Shown one piece after another: positions 51,192 to 60,852 of a DNA stretch of 64,000 nucleotides (position 1 is the stretch's first letter; each line of letters starts with the position of its first letter). Origin of the DNA: Thalassobacillus sp. CUG 92003 (GTDB taxonomy: Bacteria > Bacillota > Bacilli > Bacillales > Halobacillaceae); assembly GCF_013618635.1 (NCBI RefSeq), contig NZ_JABLSJ010000002.1, positions 186,001 through 250,000 on the forward strand, written 5' to 3'. The notes beneath the pieces were generated by a model. It did no database searches. It worked only from the letters and a program-made list of their open reading frames with translations, and was not told where the DNA came from. The translations under genes were made by a program, and so were the position numbers.

Positions 51192-52712
51192 TTAAAAGAA
51201 TCCAAGCTTTTGTGGGGTGTAGCTGACTAGCAAGTTCTTCGTTTGCTGATAATGGTCTAACATCATCTTGTGGTTTTCACGGCCGACACCGGACATTTTG
51301 TAGCCGCCAAATGCAGCGTGAGCCGGATAGGCGTGATAACAGTTTGTCCACACACGGCCTGCTTCTATACCGCGTCCGAAGCGGTAAGCGGTGTTGATAT
51401 CACGTGTCCATACACCGGCACCAAGGCCATACAATGTATCGTTGGCGATATTCATTGCTTCATTCTTATCTTTGAAAGTCGTAACAGAAAGGACAGGACC
51501 GAAAATCTCTTCCTGGAAGACCCTCATGCTGTTATTCCCTTTAAAGACAGTCGGTTCAACGTAGTACCCTTCGGAAAATTCACCTTCCATTTGGTTGCGG
51601 CCGCCGCCGACGAGACATTCCGCACCTTCTTCTTTACCGATTTCAAGATATGACATGATTTTTTCCATTTGCTCAGACGAAGCCTGAGCACCCATCATAA
51701 CTTCAGGGTCGAGCGGGTTGCCGACTTTAATGGATTTTACGCGTTCAATCGCTTTTTCCATGAATTTATCATATATGGACTCCTGGACTAAAGCGCGCGA
51801 TGGACACGTGCAGACTTCACCCTGGTTGAGTGCGAACATAACAAGACCTTCGATCGCTTTGTCCATGAATTCGTCATCTTCATCCATCACATCTTCAAAG
51901 AATATATTAGGTGATTTGCCACCAAGTTCGAGGGTGACAGGGATGATATTTTGGGAAGCATATTGCATGATCATCCGGCCGGTCGTGGTTTCGCCAGTGA
52001 ATGCAACCTTATTCACGCGAGGATTTGCTGCCAATGGTTTGCCGGCTTCCAGACCGAAACCGTTGACGATATTCAATACGCCTGCTGGTAAGAGATCCTC
52101 AATCAATTCCATGACATACAGCAGGGAAGCAGGTGTCTGTTCAGCCGGTTTGAGCACAATAGCGTTCCCGGCTGCCAGGGCAGGTGCAATTTTCCAAGTA
52201 GCCATAAGGATTGGGAAGTTCCATGGGATAATCTGTCCGACAACGCCTAGAGGTTCTTGGAAATGATAAGCGATGGTATCGTCATCAACCTCACCGATTG
52301 TTCCTTCTTGAGCGCGTATAACAGATGCAAAATAGCGGAAGTGATCCACAGCCAGCGGTATATCTGCATTGAGTGTTTCACGTACCGCCTTCCCGTTTTC
52401 CCACGTTTCGGCAACGGCAATTTGCTCAAGGTTTTCTTCTATACGATCTGCGATACGGTTTAGAATGAGAGAGCGTTCTGTAGCAGAGGTCTGCCCCCAG
52501 GCTTCTTTGGCTTCATGTGCAGCATCCAAAGCAAGTTCAATATCTTCTTCTGTCGAACGAGCTACTTTGCAAAAAGCTTTACCTGTGACGGGGGTGACGT
52601 TATCAAAGTATTCCCCTTTGATGGGAGCCGTCCATTTTCCGCCAATGAAATTGTCATATTTCTCTTTGAATTGTACGATGGAACCTTCAGTGTTAGGAAA
52701 TGCGTATACCAT
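51192..52712 (-). CDS. NAD-dependent aldehyde dehydrogenase (acetaldehyde/AcoD-ExaC type)
   Basis: A 506-residue aldehyde dehydrogenase. NAD site and catalytic residues are visible: [32 protein letters not shown], Glu in [11 protein letters not shown] and nucleophile Cys in [11 protein letters not shown]. The second cysteine beside it and the partner DUF779 gene fit the acetaldehyde dehydrogenase group. ATG 52712 lies 8 bases after AGGAGGA; the ATG at 52718 is too close to the SD. Confidence 0.92.
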   Translation of the reverse strand: MVYAFPNTEGSIVQFKEKYDNFIGGKWTAPIKGEYFDNVTPVTGKAFCKVARSTEEDIELALDAAHEAKEAWGQTSATERSLILNRIADRIEENLEQIAVAETWENGKAVRETLNADIPLAVDHFRYFASVIRAQEGTIGEVDDDTIAYHFQEPLGVVGQIIPWNFPILMATWKIAPALAAGNAIVLKPAEQTPASLLYVMELIEDLLPAGVLNIVNGFGLEAGKPLAANPRVNKVAFTGETTTGRMIMQYASQNIIPVTLELGGKSPNIFFEDVMDEDDEFMDKAIEGLVMFALNQGEVCTCPSRALVQESIYDKFMEKAIERVKSIKVGNPLDPEVMMGAQASSEQMEKIMSYLEIGKEEGAECLVGGGRNQMEGEFSEGYYVEPTVFKGNNSMRVFQEEIFGPVLSVTTFKDKNEAMNIANDTLYGLGAGVWTRDINTAYRFGRGIEAGRVWTNCYHAYPAHAAFGGYKMSGVGRENHKMMLDHYQQTKNLLVSYTPQKLGFF

Positions 52713-52932
52713 AACCATTCCTCCTGTATCCATTCTATTATTTATTTGCAACCGCTTTCAAAAACGTGCCATCAAAAGGGCCGCAGACACTTTGAATCTA
52801 CCACTTAGTCTGAATATTGTCAATTATATGAAACTATCCAGACTAATGTAATAGATTCTCCCACCCCGTACCCGCCGTATGTTACGCCTTCTGACAAGAA
52901 GTGACGCCATACAGCCTGCCGACTTTGCTGAT

Positions 52933-53805
52933 TCAACCTGTCATATCGCTGCCGTGTAACTGGAACAAAATGCGAGCTACGCCATGTTCATCGTTACTGG
53001 CTGTCACTTTATCACTTGCCAATTGAACGGCTTCCACGGCATTCGCCATAGCGATCCCCTGACCAGCTTCAGATATCATCGAGAGATCGTTGTGGCTGTC
53101 TCCAAAAGCGATCGCTTCTGATAAATCCAACTTCAGTTCGTCGGCTAATTTTGCCAGTGCGTTGCCTTTGGAGGCCGCCCGGTGTTCCAATTCAAAATTG
53201 TGGTCAGCCGAACTGACAATGGTTAAATCTTGTGAGTCGTGGAATTTTTTCCAACCTGCATCGAGCTTCTCCTGGGAAAATGAAAAAGCGAGTATGTTGA
53301 ACACATCTGCTTCACTTTCGGCAATGTCGAGATAAGAGTTGATAAAAGCGAACCCCGTTTGGCTGTTTTGTTTTGCAATCGCCTCATACAGGGGTTCAGG
53401 GTTGATGTCAGGATTGGCACTCGTTATGCGGTCGATTTCGATTTCAAGGATTTCCGAGCGGTTCAAAGGTGTTAAGATATGGTCGTTACTGAAGACTTCG
53501 TAATAGTAGTCTTCTTCTTCCAGCCATTTTAAACTTTCAATCGCTTGGTGCTTTTCAATTGGTTGAGAAGCAAACAGGGTCCCGTCCGGCTTATGGATGG
53601 TCGCGCCATTGGCTCCGATAATCCAAGTCCGGATTCCTGTATCTTTAAATAGTGCCAGCACATCGAAATGAGCCCGCCCCGTCGCAATGACGACCTCAAT
53701 ACCTAGTGATTGCGCATATTCGATGGCTTCGATATTTTTCCTGCTTATCGTGTGGCTGCTTGTCAGCAATGTTCCATCTAAATCGATGGCTACAATCTGT
53801 GCCAT
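52933..53805 (-). CDS. HAD-superfamily phosphatase, Cof type
   Basis: A 290-residue hydrolase with DLDGTLL (nucleophile Asp) at residues 6-12, VIATGRAHFD, Lys in AASKGNAL and GDSHNDLSM. The C2-cap layout is that of Cof/YidA-type sugar phosphatases. It follows the DeoR-type regulator gene by 15 bases on the same strand, so the two form an operon. Substrate unknown. Confidence 0.9.
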   Translation of the reverse strand: MAQIVAIDLDGTLLTSSHTISRKNIEAIEYAQSLGIEVVIATGRAHFDVLALFKDTGIRTWIIGANGATIHKPDGTLFASQPIEKHQAIESLKWLEEEDYYYEVFSNDHILTPLNRSEILEIEIDRITSANPDINPEPLYEAIAKQNSQTGFAFINSYLDIAESEADVFNILAFSFSQEKLDAGWKKFHDSQDLTIVSSADHNFELEHRAASKGNALAKLADELKLDLSEAIAFGDSHNDLSMISEAGQGIAMANAVEAVQLASDKVTASNDEHGVARILFQLHGSDMTG

Positions 53806-53820
53806 AAAATCGCTCCTTCT

Positions 53821-54588
53821 TTATTGATCTGATTGGGTAACAAGTAATTCAACATGATGTGTGTCTAATAAATCGAGAAAATCAGCTTCCGGGGTTTGAT
53901 CGGTAATCAATAAGTCGATCTCATCCAGCGTGGCATATTGAAATAGGTCGGTGATGCCTATTTTGGAATGATCCGCCAGAGCGATGACCTGCTTGGATTG
54001 TTGAACGATTTTGCGTTTGACCATGCCGTCTTCTTCATGAGCTAGAGTCAGCCCATGTTCGGAGATTCCGACAACGCCAATGAACGCTTTATTCACATGG
54101 TAATGGGACAACTTATCAATCACAGACGTTCCGTACAAGAATTTATGCTCTTTATGAAGTAAACCGCCTAATAAGTGTATGTTTGCTTCGGAGTTAGACG
54201 ATAAGATGTCGGCTTGATTGATGGAGTTGGTAATATATGTTCCGTCCATATTGTCAATTTGTTCTGTACAAAATTCTACCGTCGTGGAGGCATCCAGAAT
54301 AACGGTATCGCCTGGGCGGATGAGGGAGGCTGCTCTTTTGCCGATTTCCCGCTTTTCTTCAGACCCCGTCTCCAATCGATGAGAATAATCCTTTATGGTG
54401 TTGTGTGAAGAGGGGAGGATTGCGCCACCACGCGTTCGGATGATGACGTTATCTTCTTCCAAACGGACGAGGTCACGTCGTGCTGTGTCCCGTGATACGT
54501 TAAAAATCGAGCAGATTTGATTGATTGTGATGCGTCCTTGCTGTCGGAGATGGTCCATAATTGAAATTAATCGTTCTTCCTGATACAT
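53821..54588 (-). CDS. DeoR-family transcriptional regulator
   Basis: A protein of about 255 residues. The N-terminal helix-turn-helix is RITINQICSIFNVSRDTARRDLVRLEE; the C-terminal sugar-phosphate sensor domain has TRGGAI, DASTTVEFC and ADHSKIG. DeoR proteins respond to phosphorylated sugars; the HAD phosphatase gene downstream fits this. Confidence 0.92.
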   Translation of the reverse strand: MYQEERLISIMDHLRQQGRITINQICSIFNVSRDTARRDLVRLEEDNVIIRTRGGAILPSSHNTIKDYSHRLETGSEEKREIGKRAASLIRPGDTVILDASTTVEFCTEQIDNMDGTYITNSINQADILSSNSEANIHLLGGLLHKEHKFLYGTSVIDKLSHYHVNKAFIGVVGISEHGLTLAHEEDGMVKRKIVQQSKQVIALADHSKIGITDLFQYATLDEIDLLITDQTPEADFLDLLDTHHVELLVTQSDQ

Positions 54589-54722
54589 CAAGCACCCGCC
54601 TTTACTGTAATGGATTGCAAGTATTTATAAGTAATTATAAGTTAAAACAAGCTAATTATGCAACATAAATAAGTGTTTGTAATGATTTGAGGAGGTGCTG
54701 GGTTCGTTATCGTATAAACGGG

Positions 54723-54847
54723 GGGGTGGCTTGGAAACAATTCGCTTTCCTGCGGGGGGCGGCAAGCCTCCTCGGTCGTTGTAACTCCCTCTGGGGTCTC
54801 GCCGAGCCCCTTCTCCCGCGGGAGTCTCATCGTTTCCAAGCCACCCC
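54723..54847. repeat. Dispersed hairpin repeat, copy 3
   Basis: Outer arms GGGGTGGCTTGGAAAC (54723-54738) and GTTTCCAAGCCACCCC (54832-54847) are perfect 16-bp inverted repeats. The interior (CGCTTTCCTGCGGGG, CTGGGGTCTCGCCGAG, CCCGCGGGAGTCTC) is close to copy 2, while the arms differ in sequence but keep their pairing. Confidence 0.85.
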
Positions 54848-55116
54848 GCTATTATTTTTAAGAACGAACCCTTATATTGGTAATAGCTCACACAAACATG
54901 TATCGCACCCGGACGTTTCTATAGGTCTGCATGGGCTAGATATTACTGTGTGGCTTTACGGTTTCCCCTTCGTTGTAGAATAACCCTTACTTACATAGCT
55001 TCGATAGCCAATATGGAAAGACGGAAGGGAACAACGTAAGTAGATATGAAGTTTGACCTTGCCCGTTGAAACCGGCGTGTTTGGATGGAGCGGTCATTGA
55101 CTACCTCCCAGAAACA
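54848..55116. other. Intergenic stretch without recognisable gene
   Basis: Nothing supported was found between the hairpin repeat and the aminotransferase terminator: no SD-led open frame, no RNA motif. Confidence 0.5.
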
Positions 55117-55155
55117 CAAAAATGCCGAACTGATTTCAGTGAAATCGTTCGGCAT
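55117..55155 (-). terminator. Terminator of the aminotransferase gene (GCCGAACTGATT family)
   Basis: ATGCCGAAC and GTTCGGCAT pair; on the minus strand a T run follows. The stem and loop differ from the hairpin at 23232 at one position in the 30-base core. Confidence 0.82.
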
Positions 55156-55223
55156 GCCTGTGCTACATTAAGTTTTATTCAAGCCTCTTGTTATCTGATT
55201 TCCTCTGGAACTAAACTGTAAGA

Positions 55224-56399
55224 TCAGGAAAAAACATCGAGTTTTTTAATCCGTTCGATGGCTTCTTTCATACGCTCTTCATCGGTAAGCAGTCCGACTC
55301 TTACATATCCTTCACCATATTCTCCAAATCCATGTCCGGGAGCGACTAGCACGTCTGCTTCCTTTAGCAATAAGTCCGTAAACGAGGCAGACGTGTAGCC
55401 CTCGGGCACTTTAAACCAGGCGAAAAAGGAGCCTTTCGGTGCTTCAACTTCCCATCCAATGTCGTTCAAGCCTTTGATGAGCGTGTTTCGTCTGGACTCA
55501 TACATTTCATTCAGGCGGTCGACTTCGTCTTGCGGACCGGTTAAGGCTGCGACCGCTGCATCCTGGACGGCTCCGAAAAGACTGCAATAAAGATGATCCT
55601 GAATAATATTGATGGCTTCGATCATAGAAGGGTTTCCTACAGCAAACCCGACACGCCATCCTGCCATGTTGTACGTTTTAGACAGCGTATACATCTCTAC
55701 CCCGACATTTTTCGCTTCAGGATGTTCAAGAAAACTGATCGGCCGTTCTCCGTCAAAACCAATGGCTCCATAGGCAAAATCGTGGACAATGCCGATGTCA
55801 AAATCGTGAGCTAATTGGATGGTCTCGTTAAAGAACGCTTGATCGGCTAAAGCACCAGTCGGGTTATTGGGATAATTCAGAATCGCTAGCTTAGAATGTT
55901 GTTTAACCTCATCTGAGAGTTGCGCGTAATCAGGAAGGAAGTGTTTATCCCGGGTAAGCGGCATCGTATGAATTTCAGCTTGAGAAAGCGCTGCGCCGGA
56001 CAAATAATCAGGGTAGCCGGGGTCAGGCAGCAGTACACCGTCGCCAGGGTTCAATAAACATTGCTGCAGTTCGACTAATCCGGCTTTTGCCCCGAATAAG
56101 AGAGCAACTTCTGTTTCCGGGTCGAGATCGACGTCGTATTCGCGTTTGTAAAAGTCCGCCACCGCTTGTTTGGCACTATGTTTTCCGCGGAATGGGGCAT
56201 ATTTGTGGTTGCTGGTTTTTTCTGCTGCTGATTGCAGCTCACGGATGATGTGTTCGGGTGTTGGCTGGTCGGGATTCCCTTGACCGAAATTTATGATATC
56301 GCGACCTTCTGCTTCCGCTTCAGCAGCACGGTCGGACAGCGTCGCAAAAAATTGCTCAGGCAGGTTTTTGATCAGTTGAGAATATTCAAATGATTTCAT
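55224..56399 (-). CDS. PLP-dependent aminotransferase, MtnE-like
   Basis: A 391-residue class I aminotransferase. Landmarks are INFGQGNPDQPTPEHI, LNYPNNPTGA, the PLP lysine in YTLSKTYNMAGWRVGFAVGN and YVRVGLLTDEER. The sequence closely resembles the Bacillus methionine-salvage aminotransferase MtnE (YkrV) and LL-diaminopimelate aminotransferase-like proteins. It lies divergent from a SAM-riboswitch-controlled gene, which supports a sulfur amino acid role, but no other mtn gene is in the window. A terminator lies 68 bases downstream. Confidence 0.82.
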   Translation of the reverse strand: MKSFEYSQLIKNLPEQFFATLSDRAAEAEAEGRDIINFGQGNPDQPTPEHIIRELQSAAEKTSNHKYAPFRGKHSAKQAVADFYKREYDVDLDPETEVALLFGAKAGLVELQQCLLNPGDGVLLPDPGYPDYLSGAALSQAEIHTMPLTRDKHFLPDYAQLSDEVKQHSKLAILNYPNNPTGALADQAFFNETIQLAHDFDIGIVHDFAYGAIGFDGERPISFLEHPEAKNVGVEMYTLSKTYNMAGWRVGFAVGNPSMIEAINIIQDHLYCSLFGAVQDAAVAALTGPQDEVDRLNEMYESRRNTLIKGLNDIGWEVEAPKGSFFAWFKVPEGYTSASFTDLLLKEADVLVAPGHGFGEYGEGYVRVGLLTDEERMKEAIERIKKLDVFS

Positions 56400-56576
56400 G
56401 TCAGCACTCCTTCTCGTACGTGTCTATGATTTTTCATGCTATAATGAATCAATCCGTTTGTAAAGGCGGTTAAGCAACACTTGTTACATTTTCAAAAGAC
56501 AGTATATGACAATCCATTCTTTTCCTTGATTATAGGTATATTATCGCGATTTTTTATCTGTAAACGCATTCATTGA

Positions 56577-56597
56577 AATAATATTCGGAATATTATT
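56577..56597. promoter_or_regulatory. Perfect palindrome overlapping the -35 region
   Basis: Arms AATAATATTC and GAATATTATT flank a central G at 56587. The right arm overlaps the -35 box of the SAM-riboswitch transcript, the position of a repressor site. The regulator is unknown. Confidence 0.55.
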
Positions 56598-56624
56598 GAC
56601 ATTGCCTCCGTAAATTCGTATCAT
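56596..56624 (+). promoter_or_regulatory. SigmaA-type promoter of the SAM-riboswitch transcript
   Basis: TTGACA (56596-56601) and TATCAT (56619-56624) are exactly 17 bases apart; the riboswitch begins about 30 bases later. Confidence 0.8.
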
Positions 56625-56654
56625 AGCTTTTAACAAATCAATCGAATACGTATA

Positions 56655-56812
56655 ACACTCTTATCATGAGTAGGCTGAGGGATTTGGCCCTTTGACGCCC
56701 GGCAACCGGTCTTTTGACACGGTGCTACTTCCAACAAACAGAGGTGTTCTGTTTGAAAGATGAGAGGTTGAAGTAAATCTTCCGCCTCTTTCTTCTTGAA
56801 AGAGGCTTTTTA
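56655..56812 (+). promoter_or_regulatory. SAM-I (S-box) riboswitch with terminator
   Basis: The S-box core is present in order: CTCTTATCATGAG (P1/P2), CTGAGGGATTTGGCCC, GACGCCCGGCAACC, GGTGCTACTTCCA, and the closing GATGAGAGG. A terminator GCCTCTTTC/GAAAGAGGC with five T (56784-56812) follows, and its left arm can also pair with the closing P1 strand. High SAM would stop transcription of the genes downstream. Confidence 0.93.
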
Positions 56813-56874
56813 TATTCGCTCTTAAAAACGTATCACTATGTTTACACACCGCTTTATTAAGAGGAGGGACCATC

Positions 56875-57537
56875 ATGAACAAAGCAGATCGACTGAAAAA
56901 ATCCAAAACACCGCCTAAAGATGAACGTTATGGGGACCGTTTACCTCCCGGACAAGTGCTGACAGAAAAATTCCCGATTCTTCACGTAGGCGATGTGCCT
57001 GCCTATCAGCTTGATGAATGGGATTTACGAGTCTTTGGGGAAGTCGAGGAGGAACAGGTCTTTTCGTTCCCCAACTTAATGAACATGGTGCAATCTTCTA
57101 TCGTGTGTGACATTCATTGTGTAACGCGCTGGTCTAAATTCGATACGGAGTTTACCGGAACCCCGTTTACGGAATTTCTTAAGCATCTGTCTCTTACTCA
57201 AAATGCTACCCACGTAAAGGTTCATGGTGATTATGATTATACGGCGAATGTTCCCCTCGCCGACCTGCAGCGGGAAGACGTGATGTTGGCCCATTCCTAC
57301 AACGGGGAGCCGTTGACAACCAAGCATGGATGGCCGCTAAGATTGGTCATCCCCCATCTCTATTTTTGGAAAAGCGTGAAATGGGTAAGGGGATTTGAAT
57401 TTCTTCAACAGGATGAGCCAGGGTACTGGGAAGAAAACGGCTTTCACCATTATGGCGATCCTTACAAAGAACAACGGTTCTCTAACGAGGATATGGAAAT
57501 GCCAATGGATGAATGGAAAACAAGGGATTACGATTAG
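56875..57537 (+). CDS. YuiH-like molybdopterin-dependent oxidoreductase (sulfite oxidase fold)
   Basis: A 220-residue single-domain protein of the sulfite oxidase catalytic fold, with the molybdenum-ligand cysteine in CDIHCVTRWSKFD, VPLADLQREDVMLAHSYNGEPL and WPLRLVIPHLYFWKSVKWV. It lacks heme and dimerisation domains and has no signal peptide. B. subtilis YuiH is similar in size. SD GAGGAGGG is 6 bases before the ATG. It is the first gene behind the SAM riboswitch, so it should be made when sulfur amino acids are scarce. Substrate unknown; a sulfur compound is a reasonable inference. Confidence 0.9.
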   Translation: MNKADRLKKSKTPPKDERYGDRLPPGQVLTEKFPILHVGDVPAYQLDEWDLRVFGEVEEEQVFSFPNLMNMVQSSIVCDIHCVTRWSKFDTEFTGTPFTEFLKHLSLTQNATHVKVHGDYDYTANVPLADLQREDVMLAHSYNGEPLTTKHGWPLRLVIPHLYFWKSVKWVRGFEFLQQDEPGYWEENGFHHYGDPYKEQRFSNEDMEMPMDEWKTRDYD

Positions 57538-57620
57538 GATAATAGATAGGTTAATTATACCTTTTGGCTTTGACGCTTTAAACCGAGAAGGTGAGTAAGG
57601 ATAAACAAGGAGGAATTGGC

Positions 57621-58790
57621 ATGAGTACGGTCATTTTGGAAGGAATCCGAACCCCCTTTGGAAAGTGGAAAGGCGGTTTATCAAGTGTGTCGGCTAAACA
57701 GTTGGGTGTGACGGGTGTTAGTGAATTAGTACGAAGAGTACCTGAAGCGAAAGAAGCGGACGGTGTTTTGTTGGCTCAAATTATTCAAGCGGGTCAGGGT
57801 CAAAATCCAGCCCGTTCAGTGGCAGCAGCGTCTGGTGTTTCCTGGTCTACCCCGGCAATTACACTCAATAACGTCTGCCTGGCTGGTTTAGCTTCCGTAG
57901 CCGATGCAGTCAGACGGATCAGATTGGGCGAAGGGTCGCTTTATATTGTGGGAGGGTTTGATTCGATGACGAACGCTCCCCACGTTGCAACGATCCGACA
58001 GAGCCTGGGGGCAGGGCCAGTCGAGTTTACCGATACCTTGATCAATGATGGGCTGTGGTGTTCCCTCACCGATCAATCAATGGGCATTCTTTCTGATGAA
58101 CACAATGAAACACTAGGGATTCATCGGGAAGCGCAGGATGAGTATGCGCTGAATTCGCAATTACGAGCAAGTCAAGCTCAACAAGAGGGGAAACTGGCAG
58201 AGGAGATCGTACCTATTACAACAGAAGCGGGGCAGGTTTCCAACGACGAAGGGATACGGCCGCAATCCTCATTAGAAAAATTGCAAAAGCTTCCACCGGC
58301 ATTTCGGGAAGAGGGATCGATCACCGCGGCGAATGCCTCGCAAATGACGGACGGGGCAAGCGTCGGAATCGTCACATCGGAAGCGAAAGCAGAAGAACTT
58401 GGCCGCACGCCCCTGGCACGTGTAGTGGATTGGGCGGACACAGCCGGACCAGACAACAGTCTTCATACAAAACCGGCTGATGCCATCAAAAAATTGGGGC
58501 AGAAGCAGAATCTGGAATTGTCCGAGATCGACTTATTTGAAATAAATGAGGCATTTGCCAGCGTAGCGCTTGCAAGCATCGATGAGCTCGACCTTGATGC
58601 GAATAAGGTGAACGTGAACGGAGGTGCGATTGCCATTGGCCACCCACTCGGAGGAACGGGCTTTCGCCTGGCGTTGACGCTGGCTCATGAATTGAAACGA
58701 CGCGGCGGCGGCCGTGGCATCGCCTCATTGTGTGGGGGAGGAGGTCAAGGTATGGCCGTGTTAATCGAAGTTCCTGAAGGGTGGACCTAA
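57621..58790 (+). CDS. Thiolase family acetyl-CoA acyltransferase
   Basis: A 389-residue thiolase. The nucleophile Cys is in LNNVCLAGLAS, followed by FEINEAFA, GGAIAIGHPLGGTGFR and SLCGGGGQGMAV with the second catalytic Cys. It makes or cleaves beta-ketoacyl-CoA. ATG 57621 follows CAAGGAGGAA; the open frame 30 bases further upstream lacks an SD. It lies 83 bases after the YuiH-like gene without a visible terminator and only 1 base before the synthetase gene. Confidence 0.92.
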   Translation: MSTVILEGIRTPFGKWKGGLSSVSAKQLGVTGVSELVRRVPEAKEADGVLLAQIIQAGQGQNPARSVAAASGVSWSTPAITLNNVCLAGLASVADAVRRIRLGEGSLYIVGGFDSMTNAPHVATIRQSLGAGPVEFTDTLINDGLWCSLTDQSMGILSDEHNETLGIHREAQDEYALNSQLRASQAQQEGKLAEEIVPITTEAGQVSNDEGIRPQSSLEKLQKLPPAFREEGSITAANASQMTDGASVGIVTSEAKAEELGRTPLARVVDWADTAGPDNSLHTKPADAIKKLGQKQNLELSEIDLFEINEAFASVALASIDELDLDANKVNVNGGAIAIGHPLGGTGFRLALTLAHELKRRGGGRGIASLCGGGGQGMAVLIEVPEGWT

Positions 58791-58791
58791 T

Positions 58792-60741
58792 GTGCTACAA
58801 ACGAATGAAGGCGGGGGAGATCAGTCAATCTGGTATCCGCCGCAACACTATATCGACGAAGCTAATATCACGCAATTTATAAATAAACACAACCTCGCCA
58901 GTTTAGCAGACTTACAACAACAAGCGCTCGAAGACCCTGAGTGGTTTTACCCAGCGGTCCTAGAACAACTCGCATTTAAATGGCAGACACCCTTTCAACA
59001 TGTTAAAGATACAACGCAAGGGACGCCGTGGACCAAATGGTTTACTGAAGGTGAAACAAACATTGTGTTAAGTGCTATCGAGCAGCATGCTATACGCAAT
59101 GGTGACCATGTGGCGTTGACGTGGGAAGGTGAAGATGGCAGCCGCGCCTCAAAAACCTACGAGCAACTATGGGATGAGATCAATGAATTAGCTGCCGGCT
59201 TAAAGGAACTTGGGATTACCAAAGGTGAGACGGTGGGACTCTATTTATCTCCTATTCCAGAAGTCCAAACGGCCTTCTTTGCCTGTGCCCAAATAGGAGC
59301 AGTGGTCGTACCCATTTTCTCAGGCTATGAAGCGGACGCCATAGCCACCAGACTGCATGATTGTGAGGCAAAATTGCTCATAACAGCTGAAGGGAGTTAC
59401 CGCAAAGGGAAGTGGCTCGACATGAAAACAGTTGCGGACCGGGCGATTCAACAAACGCCTGCGATTGAACGCTCAATCATGGTTACGCGTTCTGAAGAAG
59501 GTCCTCAGGATTCCTTTTACGTCAATTATCAACACCTCTTGCAGCGTCATCGAGGTGCGCGTCCTGCTACTACTCTGATGAAGACAGATGACCCGTTATT
59601 GATTCTTTATACGTCAGGCACGACAGGAAAACCGAAGGGGACTGTTCATTCTCATACAACGTTTCCGGTTAAAGCAGCCCTGGATATGTTCTTTTGCTTT
59701 GATGTCAAAAAACATGACCGCGTCTTCTGGATGACGGATTTTGGCTGGATGATGGGGCCATGGCTTTTGTTGGGCACAGCCCTTCATGGCGCATCCCTTG
59801 CTATGTTTGAAGGCAGCCCCGACTACCCTGACTGTCAGCGCTTATGGCAGTTTGTCAGTCATCATCAGGTGACCGTTTTCGGGGTGGCCCCAACGCTCAT
59901 TCGGTTATTTATGCAAGATCAGCAAGGTGAACCGGCCGAGGCTGATGTGGTTTCCCTTCGCATCCTAGGCTCAACCGGAGAGGCCTGGAATGAAGAAGCC
60001 TGGTGGTGGTACCTGCAAAAGGTGGGCAAAAATCGCCGACCGATCATCAATTACTCTGGAGGAACGGAAGTCTCAGGCGGTATTCTAGGGACATTTCCAA
60101 CCCATCCACTTAAGTCCACTGCATTCCATGGTCCGATTCCTGGCATGGACGCTCGGGTGATGGAACATAGCGGGTATGAGGTTCATGATGAGCAGGGAGA
60201 TTTAGCTATCGGACAGCCATTCTTAGGTGCGACGCTTACATTTTGGAAGGATAGTCAACGTTACCTCGACACGTATTGGAATACCTGGACTGACCTTTGG
60301 CATCACGGTGATTTAGTGAAAGTTGATGCAGATGGCTATTGGTACATTCTCGGGCGTTCCGATGACACCTTGAAGGTAGCGGGCAAACGGATTGGTCCAT
60401 CTGAAATTGAAGCAGCCTTGTTGAAGCATCCGAGTGTGAGTCAGGCTGCGGTAATCGGCGTGCCGCATGCTATCAAAGGTGAAGTGCCGGTCGCCTTTAT
60501 TACGCTTCGCTCTATGATTACAGGGGCGGATATTCGTGATCATGCCAGGAAGCGGCTCGGGAAATCATTACAGCCTAAAGAAATTGTACCTGTCTCTGAT
60601 TTGCCAAGGACGCAAAGCGGAAAAATTGCGCGTCGCATCATTCGCAAGGCTTATCTCAATGATGATTTAGGAGATATTTCGACATTGCAAAATCCGAGTG
60701 TCTTAAAAGAAATGAGGCAGACCATCATATCATCGTTCTAA
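58792..60741 (+). CDS. Acyl-CoA synthetase (acetyl/acetoacetyl-CoA synthetase type)
   Basis: A 649-residue AMP-forming ligase. Motifs are LYTSGTTGKPKGTVHSH (phosphate loop), NYSGGTEVSGG, HGDLVKVDADGYWYILGRSDDTLKVAGKRI and the C-terminal catalytic lysine in RTQSGKIAR. It activates a carboxylic acid with ATP and CoA. The GTG start follows GAAGGGTGG. The N-terminal 90 residues look like the cap of the acetyl/acetoacetyl-CoA synthetase group; the precise acid is unknown. Confidence 0.9.
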   Translation: MLQTNEGGGDQSIWYPPQHYIDEANITQFINKHNLASLADLQQQALEDPEWFYPAVLEQLAFKWQTPFQHVKDTTQGTPWTKWFTEGETNIVLSAIEQHAIRNGDHVALTWEGEDGSRASKTYEQLWDEINELAAGLKELGITKGETVGLYLSPIPEVQTAFFACAQIGAVVVPIFSGYEADAIATRLHDCEAKLLITAEGSYRKGKWLDMKTVADRAIQQTPAIERSIMVTRSEEGPQDSFYVNYQHLLQRHRGARPATTLMKTDDPLLILYTSGTTGKPKGTVHSHTTFPVKAALDMFFCFDVKKHDRVFWMTDFGWMMGPWLLLGTALHGASLAMFEGSPDYPDCQRLWQFVSHHQVTVFGVAPTLIRLFMQDQQGEPAEADVVSLRILGSTGEAWNEEAWWWYLQKVGKNRRPIINYSGGTEVSGGILGTFPTHPLKSTAFHGPIPGMDARVMEHSGYEVHDEQGDLAIGQPFLGATLTFWKDSQRYLDTYWNTWTDLWHHGDLVKVDADGYWYILGRSDDTLKVAGKRIGPSEIEAALLKHPSVSQAAVIGVPHAIKGEVPVAFITLRSMITGADIRDHARKRLGKSLQPKEIVPVSDLPRTQSGKIARRIIRKAYLNDDLGDISTLQNPSVLKEMRQTIISSF

Positions 60742-60756
60742 AAAGGAGGAGTGGGC

Positions 60757-60852
60757 ATGTTTTTAACATATTGGATTGCAATCGCATTATTTTGGGCAGC
60801 AGGACTGGTGATTTGGCAGTCAATCTATAGCCCGGAAAAGGGGAATAAATAA
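60757..60852 (+). CDS. Symporter small accessory peptide (31 aa)
   Basis: A 31-residue membrane peptide (MFLTYWIAIALFWAAG... then YSPEKGNK) with one hydrophobic helix and a basic tail. AAAAGGAGGAG is 8 bases before its ATG and its TAA overlaps the ATG of the symporter gene (TAATG). Tiny proteins of this kind are known to precede some solute:sodium symporters and be needed with them; the fit in position and size is good. Confidence 0.78.
   Translation: MFLTYWIAIALFWAAGLVIWQSIYSPEKGNK

Noticed and set aside
48377..54847. Insertion sequences at the long inverted repeats
   Set aside because: The elements are only 125 bases long and code for no transposase; a composite transposon reading of the two copies and the genes between them is not supported because the arms differ and the genes inside are ordinary chromosomal ones.
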